Assembly (NCBI RefSeq): GCF_021130785.1
Contig: NC_060214.1
Coordinates: 108,827,001-108,891,000 of the forward strand
Reading direction: 5' to 3'
Origin: Homalodisca vitripennis
Lineage: Eukaryota; Arthropoda; Insecta; Hemiptera; Cicadellidae
Length of the DNA stretch: 64,000 nt
Shown: piece after piece, positions 1-11,400 of the stretch
How the letters are laid out: every line of letters begins with the position of its first letter
Position numbering within the stretch: position 1 is the stretch's first letter
Notes under the pieces: generated by a model
Database searches by the model: none
Told to the model about the DNA's origin: nothing
The model's input: only the letters and a program-made list of their open reading frames with translations
Made by a program: the position numbers and the translations under genes

Positions 1-477
1 TTTACTTTAGTACATAGATCTATCACAATATAAATTTTAAAATTATATTACTTAATCATACTAAATTAATATTCCAAATGGTACCATATACAATGAAGTA
101 CTACATAAATAACTAACTGTGAACAGAAATATCGTTAATAAAATAGAAAAAAAAAACTGTAACATTCAATTCTGTTGACTTTATTCAAAAGCAAAACATA
201 AATTTTGAGAAGTATAGACAGCCTGGAATGCCATTACTCTATGAACATAACAGTGTAGCAACTAAACAGTACTTAAAAAAGTAAACAGAACTAATACTAA
301 CTAGAGTAGTACTGTACTCGTACTATAAGAAAAATGTCCACAACATTAAAAGGCTCTGTATAGTAAGTAATCTCTCCTAGTTTATTCAAAATTCAAAAAC
401 AAAGCTGTGTCCTGATATCAATTACACCAAGTATTAAAATTAAACTAAAAAAGAATTTTTAAAAATCCAGTAGTTTT
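1..477. other. Non-coding AT-rich stretch
   Basis: No gene, repeat pair or transposon end was recognised here. Confidence 0.5.
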
Positions 478-660
478 TTAGGACAAGAAGCTTATAAATT
501 GCCCTTATTTTCTTATAAGAACCTTAGCGCTGCTTCCGGAGTGACAGGATGGGTAAGGTTAGGGAGTAGGGGTCATGGGATCTCCTATCGAGATCCATGA
601 GGAAGAATTAGGGCACTAACTTATAGAAAAATTTATAGGGCACCCCTTAGTTATAGAAAG
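478..660 (+). repeat. Dispersed repeat, copy 1
   Basis: Begins TTAGGACAAGAAGCTTA and shares several blocks in the same order with 51489-51721: GATGGGTAAGGTT, CCTATCGAGA and ATGAGGAAGAATT followed by AGGGCACTAA. It is a degenerate member of a dispersed family whose class I cannot name; no coding potential is visible. Confidence 0.65.
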
Positions 661-1320
661 AATAAAAACGTGGAATTTTGGAGTCTCTTTATTTTGTTGA
701 TGAATTATAAAAAGACATTCAATACAATATTTATTGGTGAATATGTATATTGTTATAGGATTTAAAATGACCATTTAACAACTTTAGTAATTACAACTGA
801 TCGGACATTAATTAAAAGCAAAGCCTGTGGAGAAAAGTTATATTATGCAGTCAAAAGCAAAAAGAAAAGAAAAACAATACTATAAGGGAATGAATGTGTC
901 TCTACATCAAAACTATTAATTAGTATCCAAGCTCTGTTCCTTAGGTTCTATAATATTGAGGCCTATGAACTTGCATTCTTAATTCTACACATAGAATTCC
1001 ATTCCATAATGTAAGTAAAAGAAACTATTTATTAATAGAAACATTATTATAACTTGTATTAAGCTTTATGAAACTAAAAGAACAGTGTGCAAAAGAAGAT
1101 AAAAGACAGGAATATTTTGTTGTGTCAATAAACTGTCTTTTGTTATCAGCTGAATGTGACAGTCTCAACTTATATTACCACAACCGCCCTTTATGTAAAA
1201 ATCAGTTATATAGTCATGCAAGTAGATAGGACTTCTTCTCTTACGTTTTTGTTGTTTAACGTTTGGTATCACAACTTCTTGTTCACAATTAGTGTTACTT
1301 GTCCTTTTCATCACTAGATA

Positions 1321-1600
1321 TCACTTGTACTGGTCCCAATTTTTTTGGAGTTCACATTGCTCTCCAAGTTCCGGATCATAATTTAATTTTTCTTCAATGT
1401 TAAGAACAGGTCCAAGATGTCGAGGCTCGAGACAATAGACTCTTTGTCATCGTGAAGTCTGATATGAGCATAATCAGAATTAGCTTCAGTCAGGACCACT
1501 TCTACAACCAAAGGGTCATATTTTGATCTCTGGTTGAATTTCTTGACGAGGATAAGTCCAGCCTTTGTCAACCAGGCTGGTATGTATTTCCATTGAAGGA
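1321..1600 (-). pseudogene. Pol C-terminal tail remnant
   Basis: The frame IPAWLTKAGLILVKKF, then RSKYDPLVVEVVLTEAN and YAHIRLHDDKES, resembles the post-integrase tail of insect Gypsy-type Pol proteins. A frameshift near 1385-1430 separates it from a continuation reading DPELGEQCELQKNWDQYK and a stop. It is a broken transposon gene. Confidence 0.5.
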
Positions 1601-1851
1601 TCTATGCAGATGATTGAACATGCGTTCATAAGGTCTACAATTGCACATGTTGAAGATGGTTTCTAATTTCAGAGATTTAAATATCTAGCAGCATCCTCGC
1701 TCAGAGGAGTTTTGATTTTCAAGAATACTTGGAATTCTTTCGCAGACGTCATCAATTCATTTGCTATTGTATGCACACATTCCTAAACCCTGTTGCAGTG
1801 CATGTGAATCCATAAGAACTAAATTTGTGATGACTGGTTTGCAATCTTCAG

Positions 1852-2338
1852 TTAAAATTGAAAATAGATATTAGCTCCACTTTTTGATGCTGCCAAGCTG
1901 CTGCATATTTTGAGCAATGGACTTGATCCGTGTAATACAATTTCTAAGGCAGAGTGGTTTTCTAATACATATGACATCTGAACAGAGATTCCTGATGAAT
2001 GTGCATGTATGTTTGTAGGAGCATTCGCCAACCTGAAGGTCAACCCTACATTGACCTTCAAAATATGATCAAAAGGAAGCATTTTCCCATGAAAATTGGT
2101 CTACTGTAGGGCAACATTTTTGCATTACACTTCCTGATGGGAATTTCATGTATAAAATGCCTTTGACAAGGATAAGAGGTAATGATTTTTTAAGATGCTG
2201 AGAATCGCTGCAATAGTTTTCCCGCTTGGAAGCCACTGTTCTCGAACTCTTTAGAATGCACTTAGATGCACTTGTTTTGCTGTCTTTTCTTTGATTTGCA
2301 TTCTTGAGAATTACCCAAGTTTTGAGCAATTTGTACAC
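1852..2338 (-). pseudogene. Middle coding remnant of the LTR element
   Basis: Two overlapping open stretches in different frames, one containing KTWVILKNANQRKDSKTS and the other LPFDHILKVNVGLTFRLAN. They lie between the Gag-like and Pol-tail segments. I do not recognise a catalytic motif, so protease or reverse transcriptase identity cannot be claimed. Confidence 0.3.
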
Positions 2339-2455
2339 GCAGATTCTTTTGCTAAAAATGACATTCTAGTATGTCAGAATTTTACACAAAAGAAACAGTT
2401 TTTTAAAGACGAAGCTACAGCTACAGTATTAGTACTGGAATGTGTTGAAGCAACT

Positions 2456-2980
2456 TCAATATAGTGATGATTCAGATATGAAGCAGATTATCGCTGTGCT
2501 ATCAAGGGATTTTGTCTGATGGAATCCTTCACCAAGTGTGAGAGTTGTATTCTCTAATAGGCTTTGCCTTATCTGGTTGTTAACCAAACCATTAATGAAA
2601 GCATCACGGATGTACTTATTGTTGTGTTGTTTCTGAAACAGCATCACAATTGCAGTCTCTAATCATTTGATTTAAGAATTGCAGATATTGATCAAATGAC
2701 TCACTAGACTGCTGCTGACTTCAACATAGGGGAGGAAAAATAACATTTTTTGGTTTCACGTATAATGCCTCCAGAGTAATGGACGCATTCCCGTAGTTAG
2801 GAGTAATCTAGAAATGACGAATCTCTCAGCAATGTAGGGGTAGCCATTTGGAGCTACATGATTGATCAGGAGTTTCAACTTATCTGCCGTTTCAACGTAT
2901 GGACGTGTGTCAGAAAGTGTTTGAACTTTTCTTGCAAACACTCTCTGACCTGCAAACACAGGCATTTTACTGACCTGCAA
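2456..2980 (-). pseudogene. Gag-like remnant of the LTR element
   Basis: Two open stretches. The first begins near MPVFAGQRVFARKVQTLSD and runs to about 2756. The second contains YIRDAFINGL and then NQIRQSLLENTTLTLGEGF, a motif I recognise from insect Gypsy-type Gag proteins (a capsid-region segment). Frame breaks separate them and no zinc knuckle is visible. The order relative to the Pol tail fits a minus-strand element. Non-functional. Confidence 0.5.
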
Positions 2981-3345
2981 GTGGTACTGGTGGAACTGCG
3001 TCCAGTCTGTTCAATTTAAAATAGTAATTGTCTATGTTGTAGAGTTCGTAAAGATCCAGGAGTTTTAGTTTAATACATTTTAGTAAAAAACAGAACGATT
3101 TATGTAGCAAAAACATTATTACAACTTAGATTAAGCTTTATTAATATAAACGATCAGTGTAAAAAGTGGATTAAAACAGAGTAAACAAGAATATTAAGAT
3201 GTATCAATGAACTGTCTTTAATAACCAGCTGAATGTGACAGGATCAGCTACTATCACCAGACATACTATGTGATGTGCACTATATGTTTCTCAACAACAC
3301 TATAAAAAATTGCATTGAATACGTTCTTCTTAGGTTCATTTAATG

Positions 3346-3822
3346 CAGATTAACGTAATTTCGGATCTCCAGGTTATCGGAATCGATTTTCGAGAATGGA
3401 GGTGCCTACATATTTTGAAGAATAAACAATTGTTGAATTAAGCGTAATTTGTACGCGTATTTTCTTTAACGGATGTTCTAAGTTAGGATTAATGCGAACA
3501 GTATAAAAATTTAGAAATCATGAACAAGGCCTAAGAGACGTAAATTCTAAATTTAGAATATGTAAAGGATTAGCGACAGTGGCATCGGTGCGATAACCGA
3601 CGTAGAAACTGTATTAGCAGTATGTCCGAAATGGGAACAGACTACAGTGAAAACTTTTAGAGAATGTAGTGGAAAATGTTATGAATTCATTCTTATGTCA
3701 CTCACGGCACAGTTAGATAGGCTGTTGATTTATTTTCACCGACAGTCCCACCTTTTTTCAGCAGAAATTATGGCTTCGAAATGTTCTTGTTGTTTGTATT
3801 TGCCGGAAACAGAGTAGGCCTA

Positions 3823-3859
<37 letters not shown>

Positions 3860-4093
3860 AAAATGACATAATGTGCTGTATATAACTGATTTCTGTAACA
3901 AGTGAATTTCTAATTTTTTGCAGTATATTGCATACTGTTTACTGTATTCTCGGTTTTTATACGGATTACTTCCAATCCCAATTACTCCGGATTTATGAGC
4001 TTGTATTGTATTGAAACTTGTGAATTTACACTATCAGCGTTGTACATAAATCCATCATAGACACTAATACAGTGCACGTGAATGGTATATATA
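3346..4093. other. Non-coding, with AT microsatellite
   Basis: No gene seen. Contains an AT dinucleotide run at about 3824-3859; the rest is unremarkable AT-rich sequence. Confidence 0.5.
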
Positions 4094-4615
4094 AGCTGTT
4101 CTTAGACTCAATAGGGGTTTATGAATTTTTATTCTCAACCTAGCACATAAATATATTCCACATGCTACTATAGTGAATTAATGTGAAACATGTCTCTCAA
4201 CCATAATATAAATAAAGCTGTCCTTCTTAGGTTCATTATGATATTGAGGCCTATTTTATTCTCTTGACCTGGCACACAAATCTATTCCATACTACAGTAA
4301 ATTACGTGAAAAATTTATCTCTCAACACCAATATTAGCAAATAGAATTGAAGCTTTTCTTTTTAGTATCATTAGGATTGTGGCCTATCAATTTTTCTCTC
4401 AACCCTGCATATAACGCCATCCCATACTACAGTGTATTACGTGTAAAATATCTCAACACACAATATAATAAATATATTTGAAGCTGTTCTTCTTAGGTTT
4501 GTATTGAGGCCTATGAATTTGTACTCTCAACTACTCTGCACACAAATCGATTCCATACTGTATAGTAAACGTCCAGCAATATACGTATCTCAACACCAGT
4601 ATAGTGCAAATAAAT
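4094..4615. repeat. Four-unit degenerate tandem repeat, about 130 bp period
   Basis: Units start near 4094, 4215, 4350 and 4482 with AAGCT(G/T)T(C/T)CTT, followed by TTAGGTTC-like, TTGAGGCCTAT and TCTCAAC blocks, then a TTCCATACTACAGT-like block and ATCTCAACACC. Units have diverged by substitutions and small indels. A single related unit is at 931-1010 and a part at 3265-3345, tying the array to the nearby LTR remnant. Confidence 0.7.
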
Positions 4616-6476
4616 AAAAACAGGAATATTTCTGCTCTTCCTGAAGACGTTGGTCCAGAAATGTATCAGCATGAGTAGGCCTACTAAAGATATTTTCCAC
4701 TTTCTGTGATCTCAAGGAGAGCTTATACTAAGTGGTAGCATCAATGGAGATACTATCAACTGTTAACAAAACAGCAAAAAATAAACAACTACAGCAATGA
4801 TAAAACAGTATGAGTTGAGAGCAAATGCCTATTCAGTAACTAGGGATCTCTAAGACAGTTATAAAAATAATTTCTAAGCTATGAGTTTTCGAAAATGTTA
4901 TTTCTGTTATTTATTTTCTTATTTGAGATTGTTGTTTGAAAGTGATCTTGATGTATATAAATATTAATCATAGAATAAAAACTGAACCTTAATAAACATG
5001 TGTGCTACATTTGGGGAAGATTTTTACTGTATTTTATGCTAAATCTAAATAGTTCTACGAACTCAAAAAAATTGAATCATAATTAAATATTAGCGGCAAC
5101 AGAACGAGGCCTGACTTATGGTCAGAAAAAGAGCTTACCTGCCCAATGTGCATGGTCAATATGTTTATAATATTATGAGAAACATGGTGCAATTATGTTC
5201 ATTAGTTTAAATTTAATTTACAAGCCCTCCCCATGCTTTGTATTGCATGAGATTCATTTAAAAACCTCACATCTGCTTTGCACTGACTTTCTCCTGTTAT
5301 ACTAATTCAAAATTCTTGCTCACATTTTAGTACTTAGCAATACTTTACCATTGCAATCAACCATGATCCACAAGTGAGGTCTGATCCACTGTTATTAAAA
5401 CCTACTAAATTGGCAAGTACAATAATTTTAAATCTTGCCTTTTAAAGTAACTGCAACAAGGACTTTTTGATACAAGAACCAGTAACTAACTACAAACTTT
5501 TGAGACACAAATGGTTTTGAAAAGAAGTAGTTATCAGAAAATCAGGGTTTAAAGGAAACAAAATTATATGTATACACCACTTTATTTCTCCTTGCCATAC
5601 AACATGGAAATAACGTCCACACTGGTTTTTCCCATGCACTAGAGAAGATTCACTTCCTATGAATGTGATCTCTATTAAACTGTAGTTTTAGTGTTAAAAT
5701 TACAGCAAGTTTACCAACTATACTCACAACGCATTTAAAATAATTTAAGTACGTTCCAATATAAACTCTCCACTCAAGATTCAATGAAAATATTTCAATT
5801 GAAACGTGTACATAGCTAATTTGCTTAAAGAATTACAACTCATAATTTCACAAAACAATACTACATTTGAGACATCGCATAATAAACAGTTTTAAAACTG
5901 AAGAAATATTTAATTTTAGTAAAGCTATTTTTTATTTCTATATTTTTACCCATATAACTGACAACCAAATCATCAGTGACTTCAACCATGAGGTCGCTTA
6001 CTTATGTCAAAGTTTGTTATCCAGAATAGCGTAAATTTGAAGTTCCTCGTTTTCCTACCAGAGTAGAGAAGCTTTAGTGTCTGTGTACCATAGAAGCAGG
6101 AGGGAATTAGGGAGGGTGAAGCCAAATATTTTTTCAGAGCTTATTTAAAAAGATCAGCAGTGTATGACGGCTATCGTTGTCAGTACCAGTACGTGGTGTT
6201 GAACGTCTACGAAAAGTCCGTCATATGATTTCCCCCAAAACAAATCTCGAAAGTTTTGATTATTAAACAACAACGCATATAGATCCACAACTATATATAG
6301 GGTGTTCACAAAAGGGCGTCAGAAACTTCTGTGACTGATAGTATTCACGATTTCAAACAAAAAGTCATATAAACAGGTTAACAAATGTTAAGCCGCTAGC
6401 CGCCATTTTGTATTTTTTAGAAAAAAATATTTATCTCTGTTAAGCCAAAGAAATCTAAGTTAAAGATTAATACAGA
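4616..6476. other. Non-coding stretch, nothing recognised
   Basis: AT-rich with no credible exon. A sequence beginning TATAGGGTGTTCACAAAAGG near 6297 resembles a transposon end, but no partner was found. Confidence 0.4.

Positions 6477-6504
<28 letters not shown>
6477..6504. repeat. AT dinucleotide microsatellite
   Basis: Uninterrupted alternating A/T just downstream, in element orientation, of the Penelope-like remnant. Confidence 0.9.
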
Positions 6505-6507
<3 letters not shown>

Positions 6508-6587
6508 TTATTGAAATGAAAAACAAAGATATAAAGCTTCTATAAATATACGTGGGATTTAAAAGCACGAACACACAATATCAAGCA

Positions 6588-6625
6588 TGTGGGTTTTTTT
6601 TATTTTGTGGGACCCACATCTTCAG
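6588..6625 (-). ncRNA. Possible degenerate hammerhead-like motif near the Penelope-like remnant
   Basis: On the minus strand CTGAAGA is followed at once by TGTGGG-T-CCCACA, a short perfect stem, then an AAAA run rather than GAAA. Penelope-like terminal repeats are known to carry hammerhead ribozymes; placement and stem fit, but the core is incomplete. Confidence 0.25.
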
Positions 6626-6849
6626 GAAGCAAAATATAAATATCAAAAGAACAACAAGAAACACAACAAATAAGAAGAAAGTAACAAAAAATGTAAATAA
6701 GCAACTAAAACATTTAAAGACCCAGCTGTTATATCATTAATGGCACAGAATGAGATTTGGAAAAGTTAATTTTATCTTAAATTTAAACCATTTGGATATT
6801 TAGATTTTAGAATTAACTGATGGGCTTGTTCGAGATTTTATTAATTTTA

Positions 6850-7440
6850 ATCTATTTAAATTTTATTCAGGACAAGGGAAGACCTTATTAATTCCTTTAA
6901 GCTCATAACACTCTTCAATTTTGTCTGTTTTGTGCTCAGCAGCATGTTTGGCCAATGGCTTCTCCTTGTCTTTATGAAAAATATCAAATCTGTGCCCTTT
7001 TATTCTGACTCTAACGTGGTTAGATGTTTGCCCAATGTACTGATTGTTACAAAATTTACTATTAATTTGATAAATTACATTCTTAGAGTCACAGTTTACT
7101 TTGCCAATGATGGGATATGTCAAACCAGTTACGCTACTTTTGAATTCTCTAGAGTTTTTCATAATTTTGCAAGAACCGCAACGTGGTTTGTTGCGCGGTT
7201 CACATCCATTAGTAACGGGTTGGTGTAATTTAGGTTTGGACAAGTTTGTTTTTCAAATTAGGAGGTTTTCGAAATATTACTCTAGGTGCTTTAGCCATAA
7301 AAGTTTGGGTATCTGGAGAGGAAAGTAGGACATTATGGGCAATTTTCATAATACTGTTAATTTTGTGTAGTCCAGGAAATATATAATTCTGAGTGTGTAG
7401 TCTTTTACTTTCTAAAGGTGGTGTAGGTATATGGGTTAGT
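6850..7440 (-). pseudogene. Penelope-like element remnant (RT tail plus GIY-YIG endonuclease)
   Basis: Reading the minus strand, AKAPRVIFRKPPNLKNKL is followed by a frameshift, then CEPRNKPRCGSCK, FKSSVTGLTYPI, NCDSKNVIYQI and NNQYIGQTSN. This is the order of the end of Penelope-like reverse transcriptases: the RxPxNLK block, the Cys-rich C-x2-C segment and the GIY-YIG endonuclease with VIY and YIG. The downstream RVRIKGHRFDI block supplies the expected Arg and His. The stretch from about 6863 to 7243 is open (126 codons), but upstream frames are broken, so it is a fossil. The core reverse transcriptase fingers and palm are absent. Confidence 0.75.
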
Positions 7441-8379
7441 ATTAGTACTTATTTAGTAATACTAACATAATGATATTTATGTATTATAATATAATTATGA
7501 TAAGATTAGTTATAATTAAAACAATTCAATACGTGTTAACGACCCTTTCCACTCCGCCCAGCTCCACATCACCGTGCGTCTACCGCTAAAATTCGGCCTA
7601 CCCTCGCTCTTACTTACTTGAGGTAATGTGTTAGTACGTTATTAGCTGTGAAAATATTCTCTACAGGGTCCATTCGAAAATCTCCATTTAAAACCACCAA
7701 TTCAAATATTACATAGCAGTATTTCAAAATTGTTACTGTAAAGAAAAACTAATATTTAGACTTTGGTAATTTATTACAAATAATACACACGCTTTATGAC
7801 AAATACTGACATGACATTTTTTTTAGGAAAACTAATTGCTAACAAAATAAAAAAAGTAGCTCAGCAGATATTTATGTTTTCAAAATGCTTGCAAAATGAG
7901 ACTAGAAGGGGGTAGGGAAGAAAACTTAAGGGAAAAAGGGGGGCTTTGATAAAAAAAAAAAAATAACGCCTAATAGTGCTCTAACATATGTGAAAATTCA
8001 TAATTTTTAAGTTACTACCAGAAGTTTTTAGTTCTCTATGCCAAATCAAATAAGTTTTTGAGTTATAAGGCTGTAACACATACAACCATATTACGTTTGC
8101 GAAATAAATAATAATGAATTGCGTTTCAACTCAACACTTTATTATAGAATGATTAATTGCAATTTATGACTACCAAATGACTACTCTTATTTAAGAAAGG
8201 TAGTTCATAAAACTACAGAACTATTTATTAAACAAGAGCAGTAAACATAACTAAAGATATAAAATTTCAAATTTTAGAACATTCATGATTCGAAAATCTC
8301 ATGACGTCAAAAAAAGTCATGTACAAACGTATCTCAACTAGCGATCGATATATACTCTCTATAAATATGAATAGATTGG

Positions 8380-8424
<45 letters not shown>

Positions 8425-11400
8425 AGGTTAATATTACAATTTAAAGGAATTACCCTTTTTATTCGATTAGTTTTATTATTTTAAGTGAATCTAATAATCT
8501 ATCATCACAAGTAAGCTATATACATAGTAATAGTAATTTTAAAAGCGGATAACACTTGGGTGGGGGAGGAGAGGGGGCCACACACAAAATTTGGCCTTGA
8601 GCACCAAAATCTGAAAATCCAGCACTGGCTATTAACGTAACACCCTTATAGTTTTTATAGTTTCAGTATGGTTTGGTGATCCATGTCCAGACAAACAGTC
8701 TTGAGAAGGGTTGACGTCTTTTGTTTCTAAACAAAACTGTCTTGGGATTCTAAACAGCCGCTGTTTATAAACACCGCGGCGTAGTATCTCGGGCCACTCG
8801 AGTACATATGTTGGGGTTACGCCCAAACATTTGATAAAATACCATTGACGATTCTAGCTTACTTCCATTGTATAAAATAAACCAAATAATATACATTAGT
8901 TTAAGCGTTAGTTTAAAAATATTTTTCTGATTTTTATCTTCAGGATAAATTGTAAATATTTATGATAAGAGTCTTAATATATTCATGTCAACTTTTTATC
9001 CAACTTTTTCCAAAGTAACAAAGTTCTATGTTGTTAAAAAAGTCGGTTGTAATAAAGTTTCAGTTTTGTCAATTTACTTTCTTTCATTAGTTTTCATTTC
9101 TTCTAATAGCTAGTACCAAGCTTGAACTTTCCTCTAACAAAGTTGATCCTATTCTAGCAGCCATCAGAAGTGTATGCTATATGTGACTTAAAATATTCTA
9201 AGATTACCTTCAATTGAGGCTGCTTTCAAGTTCTTTAATGGAACTATCGTAGGTGTCTCTGAACTACCTGTGACATTTTTTCAGCTTTGTTCAATGGACT
9301 GCGACAGAACTTGACTGCCTTACGTCTGTTGCATTGCCAGCTTTAACTACCTTCGAAGCCCTAATTCTTGAGATCCGTTTAAAATACAAATAAAAAACTG
9401 GGTTCAAATTAGTTACTTATTCAGATTATAAATTGAAGGTGCATCCAAAACGGTCATTTAATTCTTTTACGAAGTCTTAGAACGTTTTGAAACAAAAAAT
9501 ACCAAAAGTTTAGTGAAATTCAAGTTAAACTTATTAGCACACCCTTGAAATTGGATTGTATCAGGTGTTGCTTTATATTCTGAAATCTGATTAATACAAA
9601 ATTATAGTATGGCCTTTGATAATGAGGTGAACCAATTAAGGGGGGCACTCATTTTACCATAGAGCTAAACCACAAAATATTTAAAACATCTTAAAATTTT
9701 TCAAAATTTAAATTATTATGATATAGGGTGTCATAATAATATTCAAAATCATTTCTTCCCACATTCCTGGCAATAGGGTAGTTGTGATACAAGTCTGACC
9801 TTATATAACAAGAATTTTCTGTGCCAAATGTTATTGATATAGTAGAGAGTGAAAAAAATTTGTTTAACCTTTTCGTATTATGTAAAAACATTTTTCCTAA
9901 CTTGTTGACAAATGATAGTAAAATGAGTGTCCATAGCAATTGCTGTCCATTCATGAACATGTGTGTGAGGGAACACATTATTTGTCATAAGATAGCACTA
10001 TGAACTAATGTTCTTATAGGGGTATTATGACATCTAGTGGAATTTTTGGGAATTTGTCGTCATCCAGATAGTACCGCTTTGTGAACCTAGCCCTATTTGT
10101 CCTATTTTACGTACAATAGCTTGGCACACTACTACTCCTTGGTGGCCTGTTTCTGGCCAAATACGCAATTAGATGTGCCTCTCACAGTATATGGCAAATT
10201 ATCATGTCATGCTCACTCGTCAACAGGTTAAATACTGTTATTCAAATACTAATCGATAATAAACTTGATCATAGAAGTCATACATTTATATTTAAAAAAT
10301 AAACTTATTTGTTGCTTTTTATGTTCTATCGTTAAAATAAAAGCGTGTTAAAAATAAAAACAATTTCATATATTGTAATTTTATTTCACTTCATTCACAC
10401 ATCCTTAATTGTTTTTCAATTCAGAACTCAGAATTTATAGAATTAATTTATTCTGCAGAATATATATATAATATAAATAATACAGTGTTATCAATAAAAG
10501 AATTTTAGCGTGATTTTTGCCTCTAAGATTTTATATTAATAGGAGAACAAAACACAAACATTAATGCAAATATGTTGCATTTTTATAATTTAAAAAGTTA
10601 AACATTGCTCGGTCAAAACAGATTCCATCCAAACAAACAATTAGTCGTTTTAATTTAGCAAGTCTTATTTTAACCATTACACACTACTGAAAAGTGATTT
10701 TTTTTAGTGTAATGGTAACATTGATAGAGATAGTACACAATTCGAGGTATGGTATGAGATAACATTAATCAATAATAATATTCCAATGATTTTCAGTGTC
10801 CTACTCTTATTTATGTTATTCTAATTTTATATGAAATGTGTAACTCAAAATTTAAAAAAAATAAGAGGTTATACAAGGGACTTTAAAATTACCCCTAATA
10901 GTACTCGTATATTAATGCATTTCCCTTGTAAATTAAATTTCAACGGACAAATCAACTTTATTTAAAAAATATAAACTAGTACAAGCACATTACATAAAAT
11001 GTAATCAAATATTTTTAAATCGTGCAAAATTGCAATAAACAAACTGCACACTGAATGTGAAACAACAGTACATTTTAATTTTATATGATATATTTATCTT
11101 CATTTTCATAAACTTGAATATATTTTAATAATGCAGAAAGGGTAGCTTGAATAAATATCTTTCCTTCCTTATCATGTTCAAAATGTTTTATTATGTATAT
11201 ATTTAAAAGTAAAACAAACATATTACAAATGAAACATGTCACAATATTACAATAATGCATTGTAAACATTCTCATGTAAGATGAACAATTTATGAACAAA
11301 AGCCCACCCCTGAAGATATTTTTCTCGATAATTTATGTATATAATAATAAAAAAAAACAATAATAAGTGCTTAAAATATACAAACAGTTTAATTAGGAAC

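Larger units (their letters stand above)
1034..3240 (-). mobile_element. Internally deleted Gypsy-like LTR retrotransposon remnant
   Basis: Two degenerate direct repeats, about 1034-1165 and 3107-3235, share blocks such as ACATTATTA, TTAAGCTTTAT and CAGCTGAATGTGACAG in the same order and orientation. They enclose about 2 kb of minus-strand retroelement coding remnants: a Gag-like part near the high-coordinate repeat and a Pol C-terminus near the low-coordinate repeat. Reverse transcriptase and integrase are largely missing, so this is a deletion derivative. Repeat ends and a primer-binding site were not resolved. The repeats also share a short block (TTCTTAGGTTC) with the tandem array at 4094-4615. 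Confidence 0.55.

Noticed and set aside
8632..8826. 64-codon minus-strand open frame with GC-richer composition
   Set aside because: Weak inverted similarity at its edges suggests an old repeat, but neither a gene nor a defined element could be supported.
9640..10231. Possible piggyBac-type element (TTAA near both ends, GGGCACTCATTTTACC inverted at about 9920)
   Set aside because: The two ends do not match each other and the minus-strand frames show no clear transposase motif.
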